Assembly: GCA_026168455.1 (NCBI GenBank)
Contig: CM047426.1
Span: 73,249,986 to 73,313,985 of the forward strand
Direction of reading: 5' to 3'
Origin: Theocolax elegans
Lineage: Eukaryota > Arthropoda > Insecta > Hymenoptera > Cerocephalidae
DNA: 64,000 nt
In this document: in pieces, positions 21,055 through 33,079 of the stretch
Layout: the number at the start of each line of letters is the position of its first letter
Position numbering within the stretch: the first letter of the stretch is position 1
Translations under genes and position numbers: made by a program
The notes under the pieces: generated by a model
Told to the model about the DNA's origin: nothing
What the model saw: only the letters and a program-made list of their open reading frames with translations
Databases searched by the model: none

Positions 21055-22312
21055 GGGCTATTTCACGTCAAGTGGTACGATGAAAATTTTAAATCGCTCC
21101 AAAATTTGAAAACAGGCTGGAAATATCTTTCAGAAGATAGAATAAAATTTTTAGGTGTTAAAAATAATTTGCCTAAGAGTTATTCCACCATGAAAAATGG
21201 AAATTTTTCAATTTTTTAGAAAAATTTCTATTTTCAAAGCCATTTATCTCAAAATCTATTGATTTTTTTGAAAAAACATTAAAAACAACTTATGTTCAAA
21301 ATAATCTTTAGAACTTATCTACCTGGGTTACAATTCTTAATTTTAAAATCTCGAAGAGATAGAACGCCCGGAAATATTGAATATCAAAAAAAGGCGACCA
21401 CGCCACAATCGATTTTGATCTAACACCGCTCAAAAGATCTCATTTTTCGCGAGCTTTCGAATGGCGGTGGTTAGATTATTGGCCAAGACCTTTGGTGTAA
21501 GTTATACCCCATAAACCTCATAAAATCACTCATTTTCATGTATTTTAGGGCATTTATCTCAAAATCTATTGATTTTTTTGAAAAAACATAAAAAACAACT
21601 TTTGTTCAAAATAATCCTTAGAACTTATCTACCTGGGTTACAATTCTTAATTTTAAAATCTCGAAGAGATAGGGCACTTGGAAATATTGAATATCAAAAA
21701 AAGGCGACCACGCCACAATCGATTTTGATCTAACACCGCTCAAAAGATCACATTTTTTGAGAGCTTTCGAATGGCGGTGGTTAGATTATTGGCCAAGGCC
21801 GCTGGTGTAAGTTATGTTCTAAAATACATGAAAATGAGTGATTTTATGAGGTTTATGGGGTATAACTTACACCAAAGGTCTTAGCCAATAATCTAACCAC
21901 CGCCATTCGAAAGCTCGCGAAAAATGAGATCTTTTGAGCGGTGTTAGATCAAAATCGATTGTGGCGTGGTCGCCTTTTTTTGATATTCAATATTTCCAAG
22001 TGCCCTATCTCTTCGAGATTTTTAAATTAAGAATTGTAACCCAGGTAGATAAGTTCTAAAGATTATTTTGAACAAAAGTTGTTTTTAATGTTTTTTCAAA
22101 AAAATCAATAGATTTTGAGATAAATGGCTTTAAAAATAGAAATTTTTCTAAAAAATTGAAAAATTTCCATTTTTCATGGTGGAATAACTCTTAGGCAAAT
22201 TATTTTTAACACCTAAAAATTTTTTTCTATCTTCTGAAAGATATTTCCAGCCTGTTTTCAAATTTTGGAGCGATTTAAAATTTTCATCGTACCACTTGAC
22301 GTGAAATAGCCC
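21055..22312. mobile_element. Foldback (long inverted repeat) element, 1258 bp
   Basis: The left end GGGCTATTTCACGTCAAGTG is mirrored at the right end (CACTTGACGTGAAATAGCCC). The near-identical arms run about 490 bp (21055-21547 against 21827-22312). The centre (about 21548-21826) is a direct second copy of the inner half of the left arm; compare CATTTATCTCAAAATC at 21241 and 21551. ATGT flanks both ends (21051-21054 and 22313-22316), consistent with a 4-bp target duplication. No protein is encoded. An RNA copy would form a hairpin several hundred base pairs long. Confidence 0.85.
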
Positions 22313-23280
22313 ATGTGCAATTATAAAATTTTTAATTTTACTTTACTAATTTATTTTCTATCTACATTTTTTATTCTGACTAGGACTTTTGTCATTTTGT
22401 CACAGAGAGATAAAACATACCACCATAACATAATTTTTCATTCAAGCATTGTAGATACAATTCATCATACCGTTGTACAGAATTCATCCCAAAATTGTTA
22501 AAATTCGTACTAAGATTGCACAGTATAAGTCAGTTTCCTACGTTTCCTTGTGAGCATTGCCATGATGGTATGATAAGTTTTGTACAACTGTAAAAAATCA
22601 CACCTCCAAAAACTTTTTGAGCATGCATAATAGCACTATTGCAGGACGACCATACCATTGTAGTATAAACACTTACAATAATACTATAGTAGGAAAAATG
22701 TGTATCAACATAGTTGACTAAACACCACATGCCACCTTGTTCTGTTTTTTCTTTCCAACATAAACAAAAATATTGTACGTCTAACCGTATCTTTACAATA
22801 TATAGATATACTTATTATTCCCACAGTTATACTTATACATGACAAAGATAGCATAGAACGGATATTATCATTTATAATACTTATTCTGATTAGGTGATAG
22901 TATCGGTAACAAATCCCCTTTCACAATTACGAAAAGTACAAATATTTTTAGCTTCTAAAGTACAATAATAAATTTCTAACTTTATTATTAGTCTTTTTTT
23001 ATCAACTGTAATTGTAAGTGGTGGATATCACACCATTTCTTAAAAAGTGGAAATGCTTTATTGTTCAATGTGGAATTTAATTCACACAGAATAGAGATTT
23101 TATCTGATGTATGTGTAATCGGAATATAATCTATCTATCGTAATCGTATCGTAAGTTTTTACATCACATTTAAACATTGAGACATAATTTTGTATGCATA
23201 ACTATATATATTATTTTTAATGCATTATTAAAATATTATTCAGATATAACACAATTTTTAATTATTTAACAATTGGAATT
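22313..23280. other. No gene recognised
   Basis: AT-rich intergenic sequence. Short open frames at 22313-22501 and on the other strand at 22530-22730 have no domain or splice support. Confidence 0.5.
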
Positions 23281-23555
23281 AACGAGATGTCGGACCTAAA
23301 TTACAGGAATCTGCACCTTTCAACCCAAAAATTATATCTAAAATATTGCATTAAAAATCTGCAAAAATTCATACGGATAACTGAAAACATAAGGAAGGGC
23401 TTGACGTTTTGATTTTTTAATGAAAAAGCATTTTTTAAATAATAATTGAGTAAACAATGTTTGGTCGGTAATTATTAGTCCAAAAAAGCATAATCTTTCA
23501 ACCCAAACATCGTGATCAAATTATGAATTTAAAAATCTGGAAAAATTTGGGTATA
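23281..23555 (+). repeat. Dispersed repeat, copy B
   Basis: Diverged direct-orientation partner of 13939-14180, sharing ATGTCGGACC, ATCTGCA, CTTGACGTTTTGA and TTTGGTCGGTAATT. Two copies 9.3 kb apart suggest an old interspersed family. Confidence 0.7.
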
Positions 23556-23610
23556 TTATTACCATTTAAATTAACTATGAATCTAGAACATTTTCACATA
23601 TTTATTTTGA

Positions 23611-25147
23611 TTAATTGCGTTTAAAATTAAGAGGATTTGAAATATTCGTTAAAAAGTAATATTATTGCTATAAAAATCCTCGTTATGGTATTTATTCTTA
23701 TCCTAGTAAATTTACCTCAAAATCGTCCATAACTATAATTAAGAAAATTGCCGGGTGGTTATCAAGTCTTGGTGATAAATTGTCTAAATTGATAATGTAA
23801 TTTTTACCGAATAAATTTAATAAAAATAAAGTAATATATTACGTTATAATTTTATCCATAGCGTTACCGGTGATGCAAATAGATTCATTAAACAATTATA
23901 AAGATTTTTGTATTATAATTCTAAATATACTATTCCTCAATCCCAAATTTTTAACGATGAATATCATTAGCATAAATGATTGAATTTCTAATAACAAGGC
24001 GATTTATTTCCAGGGTTTGATATCAATTTAATGGATAGCTAGAATAAATATGTACTATTTCAAAATTATGATATTATGTTAATATAGAGTTCTGAAAGTA
24101 TCCTAATAGAATAGTGTATTACAATACAAATGTGTAAAAAATATAATAATACTAGACAAGTGGAATGGACAGTTTGACTTTGGGTCAGAATTGTAATGTA
24201 AGTATAATTTTTTCTGTACTAATAAATCTACAAGAATAAAATGAATATGTATTACTTCTAAAATTAAAAGTCATTTCTTAATAATAAGCGAATATCTTAC
24301 TAGCTTTTATTTTTCTTAATTGCGTTTAAAATTAAGAGGATTTGAAATATTCGTTAAAAAGTAATATTATTGCTATAAAAATCCTCGTTATGGTATTTAT
24401 TCTTATCCTAGTAAATTTACCTCAAAATCGTCCATAACTATAATTAAGAAAATTGCCGGGTGGTTATCAAGTCTTGGTGATAAATTGTCTAAATTGATAA
24501 TGTAATTTTTACCGAATAAATTTAATAAAAATAAAGTAATATATTACGTTATAATTTTATCCATAGCGTTACCGGTGATGCAAATAGATTCATTAAACAA
24601 TTATAAAGATTTTGTATTATAATTCTAAATATACTATTCTCAATCCCAAATTTTTAACGATGAATATCATTAGCATAAATGATTGAATTTCTAATAACAA
24701 GGCGATTTATTCCAGGGTTTGATATCAATTTTAATGGATAGCTAGAATAAATATGTACTATTTCAAAATTATGATATTATGTTAATATAGAGTTCTGAAA
24801 GTATCCTAATAGAATAGTGTATTACAATACAAATGTGTAAAAAAATATAATAATACTAGACAAGTGGAATGGACAGTTTGACTTTGGGTCAGAATTGTAA
24901 TGTAAGTATAATTTTTTCTGTAACTAAGTAAATTACAAGAATAAAAAGAATAAATGAATTATATCTTTATCACAAAAATCCATAGTTACTATAAAGCCCG
25001 AATAAGATTGACCAATAATAAGATTAATACGAGAACACAAAAAGTGACGAGTGTTTATACAAAACAAAATATATATGTATTTACTTCTAAAATTAAAAGT
25101 CATTTCTTAATAATAAGCGAATATCTTACTAGCTTTTATTTTTCTTA
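23611..25147 (+). repeat. Direct tandem duplication, units of about 0.7-0.8 kb
   Basis: Copy 1 (23611-24316) and copy 2 (24317-25147) both start TTAATTGCGTTTAAAATTAA and end AGCTTTTATTTTTCTTAA. They are almost identical for about 600 bases; many of the differences are one-base indels, mostly in homopolymers. Copy 2 carries about 125 extra bases near 24950-25075, absent from copy 1. The join is head to tail without spacer. It may be a young duplication or two haplotypes or erroneous reads placed in series. Confidence 0.85.
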
Positions 25148-25762
25148 ACTGTATAGATAAATCAAATAATCCTATGACATAATTTCTATTCCTTGAAAGA
25201 GATTTACAACCATTTACTTCGATTCTACACGTAATATCAGTTTGATTGATAATAGACAAAGCAATATCTAGACATTATTTAAAAATGGATTCTAAAGATT
25301 ACAGTATCTTATCAATTTTTAACTCAACATCATCCATTTGAGAATCAGTTTTGAATATAATCATTATAGTAACTGATTTGTACCTACAGAATTTAAACTA
25401 CACTTGCATAAAATATAAAGTGCACTATAGGCATGATTTTTACGTTTACATATTTCGTTCAAGAAAAAGCCTTTATAGTGCAAATGATATCCAGTATTTA
25501 TATAATGATTGACCTATTTATTATTGTAATGATCTTCTATCAAATATGGTATCCTTAAATAATGGATCCTTAAATGTGGAGATAATGGCTGCACCCTTAT
25601 AACCGATATCATAATTTATTGTGTAAATCGACAATAGATCTATAAGCAGATTAACACCTTGTTAAACTATTTACTACTCGATGATTTTACATTAATTGTG
25701 AGAATTTATTGATCTTTCGAGTTAAGATGTAGAAATAAGCAAAACAACAGATTATTTTTCGT
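25148..25762. other. No gene recognised
   Basis: AT-rich unique-looking sequence between the tandem duplication and the next TIR element. No frame or repeat stands out. Confidence 0.45.
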
Positions 25763-27380
25763 GCACTGAGAAAAACAATATAATATATATTAAAATAATC
25801 CGTAGTAAATATTACTATATTGTATAAGAAAAGTATGACATACTCAAATTATGAGGGATTTTGTTATATTTATGCTAAATATTACTATAGGTATAGCAAT
25901 GTATCCGACATCACTTATCAAATATAACTATACATATAACGCTAACAAAAATTGGATAGTAAATATTGTACTACAGTACACTGAGAAAAATTTGCTAGTA
26001 AAAATTAGTATTTTAATGGTAAAAGGAGGACAGACTTACACAATTGAAAAAATTGCTATTAATAATGCGGTAAAAATTGCCACTATTTTGGAAAAATTAC
26101 TATTAATAATGGCAATTTTTACCATTGTTAATAGCCATTTGATGTTCAAATCAATCTTACGTAAATAGCAAATTTTAATATCAAAATAACAAAAGGTCTT
26201 ACATTCTATATAGTGAAATGTATATACTACATATATTAAAATTTGTATAATAAGTATTGCAGAAATATTTTATATACGCGTATACGTTCATTTCTTATTC
26301 TAATTACTCCGTTCTTCCAATAGGTGGCGTATAAAAAATTTTCTATTACTCCAGTTCTTCTCGTAAATGCTCAAAAATGTTTCAATTAGTATATGAGAAA
26401 AAGATATTCATGAACTGCAGTTATAATTCGAAAATGTATTTTCCGTTCAGCGTATTGTAATGAGCGATTGAAATAATACGCAAATTAGTGAATAATAAGT
26501 GTAATGCATAAATATATGCAAGCGAATAAAAATTACGATAAACTGCGTAAGAATAGTATAATTAAATATCCAAATGTTAAATGTTTCTTGAGTACTTACT
26601 TAATTGACAAATGAAATTGATACGCCAATATATAAAATCTATTTCAAATGAATTAAAAACAAAATATAATACATTTTTACTTCCTTAATTTCACAGTTTA
26701 AAAATACCAGATTAATACCGATAAAAATTACTATATTGAATAGCAAAAATTACGATATTAGATATTAAAAAATATATTTAAATTTTACTATATTACATAG
26801 CGAATATATTTAAATTTTACTATATTACATAGCGAAAATTACTATATTGAATAGCAAAAATTACGATATTAGATATTAAAAAATATATTTAAATTTTACT
26901 ATATTACATAGCGAAAATTACTATATTGAATAGCAAAAATTACGATATTAGATATTAAAAAATATATTTAAATTTTACTATATTACATAGCGAAAATTAC
27001 TATATTGAATAGCAAAAATTACGATATTAGATATTAAAAAATATATTTAAATTTTACTATATTACATAGCGAAAATTACTATATTGAATAGCAAAAATTA
27101 CGATATTAGATATTAAAAAATATATTTAAATTTTACTATATTACATAGCGAAAATTACTATATTGAATAGCAAAAATTACGATATTAGATATTAAAAAAT
27201 ATATTTAAATTTTACTATATTACATAGCGAAAATTACTATATTGAATAGCAAAAATTACGATATTAGATATTAAAAAATATATTTAAATTTTACTATATT
27301 ACATAGCGAAAATCACTATATTGCTGAGATGTCACACTTTTCCTATACAATATAGTAATTTTTATTGTGTGTTTAACAGT
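25763..27380. mobile_element. TIR element with internal minisatellite, non-autonomous
   Basis: A block near the left side (25808-25845, including ATTACTATATTGTATAAG and AAAAGTATGACATACTCA) recurs inverted near the right side (27324-27363, including TGTCACACTTTTCC and TATACAATATAGTAATTT). The outer ends begin CACTGAGAAAAA and finish near CAGTG, so boundaries are uncertain. Between lie an internal hairpin (near 26060-26135) and a 79-bp tandem array. No transposase. Class unknown. Confidence 0.55.
26726..27315 (+). repeat. 79-bp minisatellite, about seven copies
   Basis: The unit includes AAAATTACTATATTGAATAG, AAAAATTACGATATTAGATA and ACTATATTACATAGCG. The GCG landmark recurs every 79 bases (for example 26832 and 26911). 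An irregular 34-base partial repeat occurs near 26799-26833, and the later copies are virtually identical, pointing to recent homogenisation. The unit is built from variants of the element's own end motif (TTACTATATT). Confidence 0.9.
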
Positions 27381-27899
27381 GTGGATTCTGGGGAACGTAA
27401 GGCCCAGATCAGGCCCAACAAGTCCCAGTTTACCTACCTAGGTAAAGGTCTCCCGCATGCAGCCGGGAATCACTTTGATTCTCGTGCAATGCCGTTAACA
27501 GCATTGCACACCTCGTTTGGCGTTTCGATTGTATGCTGGGCTTTATACCCAAGGATCAACTGATCAGGATAAACACCAGAAAGGACGGTATTCGGTGGTG
27601 GCAACAATAACTCAATAAGCGAATCGAATATCTTAAGTTATCTTGAATTAGTTTTATAATAAACAATAAATAAACAATATAAGTAACAATTGAGGGAGAG
27701 CCGTACCGTAACTACTCCCGAGATTAGTGGAATAAGTACAAAATCGAAATCAGTAAATTAATGAGGCAATCGGTAATTAATCCTCGAACGATCGGTTACT
27801 TAACCTGATGTCTATGTCACTGAATTATGTCAGGTATATGTGGAGACGTGGACGGGACACGCGGGTTCGTACGTGGTGCACCACTTACCGAGATATATG
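27381..27899. other. GC-richer degenerate repeat sequence
   Basis: Different in composition from the AT-rich surroundings. It contains a perfect GTGCAATGC/GCATTGCAC inverted repeat at 27486-27511. Probably the decayed body of a LINE whose reverse-transcriptase tail follows. No intact frame. Confidence 0.4.
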
Positions 27900-28500
27900 C
27901 GAGTCGTCACTCGGTCACCCGTATCAGCCTAACAGATTTACAGAGAATTATAATCAATGGTACTGCACTTCCTTATGAGAGGGAATTAAAATGCCTTGGT
28001 GGATGGTTGACACCTACACTCACTTGGACTAAACTATGGGTCATATTTGAGCAGGTGTACAAACATCGCTTAGGCTCTTGCGATTGTCGTTTCCATCGAC
28101 ATGTATTATCACATCAGCTGAGAAAGCACTTTGTGCAAACCCTGGTACTTTCGCACCTTGACTATGCAGCGGCATTCTACAATGGAGTCGATAGAACAAG
28201 GGATTTGTCACAAGCCCAACTACCTACTTAGAGAGTCTAGGATTGTTGGAGAGACTGATGTGGTTCGCAGTTCCAGTCGTTTACAACAGAGAACGCTAGT
28301 CTATAGGTCATCTTGTACTGAAACTTGGAAAAGATTGTTCTACATCTCAGCATCAGCGATCATCAATAGTCTTTCCTCGATCGTTTTCACCATTAATATG
28401 TCCACAGACTTTAAAAGCAGACTATTTGACGATTCCCTGTCAAAAATATACAGCTGTAAAAATAACTGGAAATACAGGTGTAAATCCATGTCATAATACA
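27900..28500 (+). pseudogene. LINE reverse-transcriptase C-terminal remnant
   Basis: Translated fragments such as LPYERELKCLGGWLTPTLTW, LRKHFVQTLVLSHLDYA and AAFYNGVDRTRDLSQAQ match the thumb/connection region of non-LTR reverse transcriptases, in which SLGV.L..TL.W and LDYA.....L are typical. The frame breaks near 28230 and there is no catalytic box. The same region of the LINE at 31330-35126 reads SLGVWITPTLDWSQHV, so this is a related but distinct copy. Confidence 0.65.
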
Positions 28501-28508
28501 GCTGTATT

Positions 28509-29156
28509 GGATTTGCCTGGATTTATTAACTGGATTTACAGGTGTAAATCCATGTAATATGAAATGGATTTTTTAATTTTACAAATGTTTTTTTATTTAG
28601 ATTAACATACAACCTTTGATAGATTTTAAACGCAATTTACAGCGATATTATTATTAAGAAAGTGCCCCATTCGACAAATTATCCATGTAATACAACTGTA
28701 TTGGAGTGAGATTGCGTGGATTCATTAACTGGATTTACAGGTGTAAATCCATGTAATATTAAATGGATTTACAGGTACACATCCACGTATTATTAAATGG
28801 ATTTTTTAATTTTACGAATGTTTTTTCATTTAGATTAATTAATCTCATCGAAGGTTGTATGTTAATCTAAATAAAAAAACATTTGTAAAATTAAAAAATC
28901 CATTTAATATTACATGGATTTACACCTGTAAATCCAGTTAATGAATCCACGCAATCTCACTCCAATACAGTTGTATTACATGGATAATTTGTCGAATGGG
29001 GCACTTTCTTAATAATAATATCGCTGTAAATTGCGTTTAAAATCCATCAAAGGTTGTATGTTAATCTAAATAAAAAAACATTTGTAAAATTAAAAAATCC
29101 ATTTGATATTACATGGATTACACCTGTAAATCCAGTTAATAAATCCAGGCAAATCC
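28509..29156. mobile_element. Second foldback element, 648 bp
   Basis: The left end GGATTTGCCTGGATTTATTA is mirrored at the right end (TAATAAATCCAGGCAAATCC). The arms pair over nearly the whole length, with the centre near 28832. Within each arm the GGATTTACAGGTGTAAATCC block is itself palindromic and occurs more than once, giving nested hairpins. No coding sequence. It is unrelated to the foldback at 21055. A flanking partial repeat of the same motif starts near 28460. Confidence 0.8.
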
Positions 29157-29159
29157 GGA

Positions 29160-30734
29160 CATCAGGGATTTTATTTCGGGAAAACGAAGAGAGTAGCGGT
29201 AATCAAAGCGAGTACGCACCAACTGTTCGCATACGTAATGAAGCTGCTGCAGCAATGAGACGCTCTAATAGGGAAAATAAAGGAGTTCCGCCGGATGGTA
29301 TGTTGCTCAGCAAATCTGGCCAAGAAAAACCTGACCCTCGAACTGTAACTGAGGCCTTATCAAGGTCTGATAAGATGATTGGGTGAGGGCCATGGACGAA
29401 AAATCGAGTCGTTACGATTAAATGGCACTTGGGAAATAGTGCCGCGGCCTAGCGAAAAAAAAAATATTGTTACCTGCAAATGGGTATTCAAACAAAGCGC
29501 AACGTAAAAGGAGAAGTTGAAGGTATAAGCTCACCTCGTAGCTTGAGGCTTCTCCCAAAAGTACGGCATCGATTATGACAAAGTGTTCGCTCCTGTCGTG
29601 AAGCAAACGACTTCTTTTCGGATGCTTCTCACTATTGCAGGTCAAAGGATATGGTCGTAAAGCACTTTGACGCAAAAGACCGCATTACTTAATGGAAAGC
29701 TACAAGAAAATATCTATATGTGTCAACCGGAAGGTACGTCGAAAGAAATCAAGAGGACGTATGTGATTAATTAAAGTATGGCACGATCAACTAAGTGATT
29801 ATTTGAAGGAGTACGGATTTGTACAAAGCATCGCAGACCCTTACTTGTACATTAAGGTTGACGAAACTACATCGTTTATTTAATCATTTACAATGATGAT
29901 TTATTAATCGCAGCGAAAGACATCAATTAATCAATCAAGTAGCAGAATTTTTAGTAAAAAATTTCAACTGAAAGACCTTGCGTTTTTAAGCTATATCTAG
30001 GTATGGAGATACGGCGAAACGCAAACGGTTTTTTTTGGCATCGAGCAATTAAGATATATTAACAATATTACATCGATTTGGTCTCCAAGATTTAAAAATA
30101 TCACGTCTTCATTGGATCAAGGATATTTAAAGGCCAGGCAAAACGACGAACCGATGCAGAACAACGAAAATATCAGCAATTAATACGATCATTGCTTTAT
30201 CTAGCAGTAAGTTCAAGACCAAACATCGCTGCTAGTGTGACAACTTTAATCAATATAACAGTGTCTACGAAGGCCGATTGGAATGAGGCAAAAGAATCGC
30301 CCGATATTTAAAAGGCACCGCAGAATATGATTACGATTAGGGAACAAAAATGAAATTTCCAAGCTTGTGAGTTATGCAGACGCAGACTGGGCAGAGAATT
30401 GTACGGACAAAAAATCAAATAGTGGTTACCTGTTCAGTTTTATGGCTCACCAATTAGTTGGGGTTGTCGAAAGCAGACTTGTGTAGCCGATTCATCGACG
30501 CATGCAGAGTACATCGCTCTTGCGGAAGCGACTCGTAAGGGATTGTGGATACGTTATTTATTGGAATTCGAGCAAAAAGCCACAGAAACACGCTCATTTA
30601 CGAAGACAATCAAAGTTGCTTGAAACTTATAGATAACGAAAAATTTAGCAATTGAACCGAGATCGTACAAATTGGGAGCAAAGAATTGTAAGCGAAGATT
30701 TAAACGTCACTAATGTATGTACGCATGTATGAAT
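29160..30734 (+). pseudogene. Decayed Ty1/copia-type pol (reverse transcriptase-RNase H)
   Basis: Recognisable fragments in several frames, in order: TWEIVPRPSEKK and CKWVFK (start of copia RT), LQENIYMCQPEG, LLYLAVSSRPNIAASV, RIARYLKGTAEYDY, LVSYADADWAENCTDKKSNS, GYLFSF.GSPISW, and CVADSSTHAEYIALAEATRK with LWIRYLL (copia RNase H end). Many stops and frameshifts make it inactive. The gag-protease-integrase part and the 5' LTR are not seen; the fragment starts where the foldback element ends. Confidence 0.88.
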
Positions 30735-31096
30735 TGTTGGAAAATTGCAACAACACGCACACAGTTTTCCTTTTTTGCATGTTTGTGAAAAACGGGGAAA
30801 ACCCCTTGGAAGAACCGAAGGCTTATTGCTTTCCCCTTCAGCCTTATGACCATTTTGAAGAATGCAGTTATTGAGATGCAGTTCGTCAGTGCGTGAGTGA
30901 CCGGCACAACAAGCAGTCGCAGCCCAAAAAGAGACCTTTATTCAGTGTTTTTTATTCCTTTCTCATTAAGTGTATTTACTAGTGTACTGCATTTATATTC
31001 TATTTCACTTTGTACTATTCTACGCTATCTATTGATTTATATTATTAATAAAGTTATATAGTAATATAAAAATCAATTATTTAATAACCACCAACA
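30735..31096 (+). mobile_element. Probable copia 3' LTR (362 bp)
   Basis: Starts TGTTGG and ends CCAACA, the inverted 5'-TG...CA-3' ends expected of an LTR. It lies directly downstream of the copia RNase H remnant. An AATAAA is at 31047-31052. No clear polypurine tract precedes it. With no second LTR in the window the boundaries cannot be confirmed by comparison. Confidence 0.65.
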
Positions 31097-31124
31097 TGAA
31101 TGAATATATGTGCAGATGCGGCGT

Positions 31125-31325
31125 TATTTTAATTTTAATTCTAACTTCAACTGTGTATTCAATAGTATTTTTTATTAACTATCTTATGTTTATTTATTTG
31201 CTATATTATATTATATTTCATTAGTTATTGTAATAATGTACCTTTTGGAGAGTCAGATGCGGTTACACCCCAAGATCTCAATAAATATTATATCTATTTC
31301 TCTCTATCTATCTGTTTTCCGGTTT
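31125..31325 (+). mobile_element. 3' end of a LINE ending in a TCTC/TCTA tract
   Basis: GCGGTTACACCCCAAGATCT and CAATAAAT followed by a CTCTCTATCTATC run resemble the end of the LINE at 31330-35126, which reads GCGGTTTTACCCCTAATTAC, then CAATAAAT and a TCTC run. This is therefore the tail of an older copy, with the next LINE beginning at its pyrimidine tract. Confidence 0.6.
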
Positions 31326-33079
31326 CGTCTCCTTCGACTAGGAACCTTATTTTGGAGAAGGCCCGCATCCTTAAAGGCATATCCGCACGCATGATCTTCG
31401 GTGCGGGTGGTCCCTCGTCACTCTTTTTGCGTGCGCTTTGGCCTAAGCAACTTCACGCCTTATGGTTCAAAACACTTCGTCGTTCTTCCGAATTGGGCTT
31501 TGCAAGACCTATTATTAAAAACTACACCGTTTTTATGCGCGAGGTCAAGGGAGGGCAACTCGTACCGGTTTTCACTGAATCAAACCTTTCTACAGGGTTA
31601 CTATTTAGGGTTTTTCTGTCCTCTATTATCTAATGTAAATGAGTTCATACTGTGTGAGTGCAACAAAAAAATACATCTATCTGGCAACACTGCCTTTCTA
31701 GCTTTTCATCATCCAAACCCTCTTTATCAAAGTGAAGATTAACCGCCCAGGCTTTATTAACTACTAACACTTCTTTTACCATTTTTCACGCTAACATAAA
31801 CCACCTAAAACACATATATCAACCATTGAATTATTCATCCTTCCATTTATCTATGATATTATTGCTCTCACTGAGAGACCTTTCTCACAGATGTAGATTC
31901 CTCTGACTTGCTGGGTCTCCTTAACTATACACTGCACAGGTTGGATCGGGTCGGTAAAGGAGGGGAGGGGTCGCGGCCTACATCATGATATTCTACACGG
32001 AATTCATGATATTTCAGATTTATTGCTCTACTATCTCGATTCTCTTCTGTGTAGTTTATAGACGACCCACGGCGGCCTACCCATCTAAATTCTTTGACAC
32101 TCTTACCAATTTTCTCCATATTTGTGACCAAATTGTTATCACGGGTGACTTTAATATCAATATGTGTATTAAAGATGGGTCGGCTGCTATGTTGGACTCC
32201 TATTTGGATTTGCTAAATCTGTATCTGATTAAATCTGAACCTACTCACTATGCACACTCTTATACATATACCAAATCCTCTGAGCCTTTTGTAGCAGGGC
32301 ACGACTCAATTACTCTATCTTTTAATATTACGAGGCCGCTGCCGGTTAGGAAGATAATCTGATCGCGTAACCTTGCTCAGGTCGACCCCCAGGTGGCTGC
32401 CTCTCTATTTTCAGACACATATAATCAAGTCACATCTCACACTTATCCTACTTCCACTTCGTCACATATCTCCTTGCCAATCTCATTAATTTCGTCTTCA
32501 TCGCCTGACCGCTCAATCTCACTCTCACTTTCACTATCAACTTCGCTGTCTTCTCCATCGTCTTCTCCTTTCATTTCTAACAACCTACTTCCTTTGCTCA
32601 CCTCATCCATCTTACGTTCTTTTGATTCACTCGCATCAGTAAAACTCATTACCATCAGTGATTCAAATAAGTCCTGGATTACACCGTCCATAAAACTGAA
32701 CATTAAAGCACGTAGTATGGCCTACAGAAGGTACATGGCATCAATTTACGTAACGAAATTAGGAATTCGATAGATACGAACAAGTTTTTATACTTCAATA
32801 ATAAAATTAGGAATGCATCGAATTCTTCTAATCTATGGAAAGAGCTCAGGCATATGGGCCTTGTTACCAAGCCTGCTCCCTCGCGTTTCACTAGCTTCTC
32901 TTTGGATCAACTAAATACCTTCTATGCCTCCATCTCCTACTCAGATATAACCCATTCACTCTCACCCAACTACATTCACTCATCTCTTCCTCTAACATTC
33001 TACCTCAGTCCTTTCCTCAAATTTCCTTCCATTTTACTCCAATTACTCCACATAAGGTTATAGCAACCATTTACAGGAC

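Noticed and set aside
26726..27315. CRISPR-like array
   Set aside because: The 79-bp units are contiguous without unique spacers, and this is a eukaryotic sequence; it is a minisatellite.
32443..32703. Acidic Ser/Glu-rich minus-strand frame
   Set aside because: It is the reverse complement of the decayed LINE (TCA/TCT-rich) and has no independent support.
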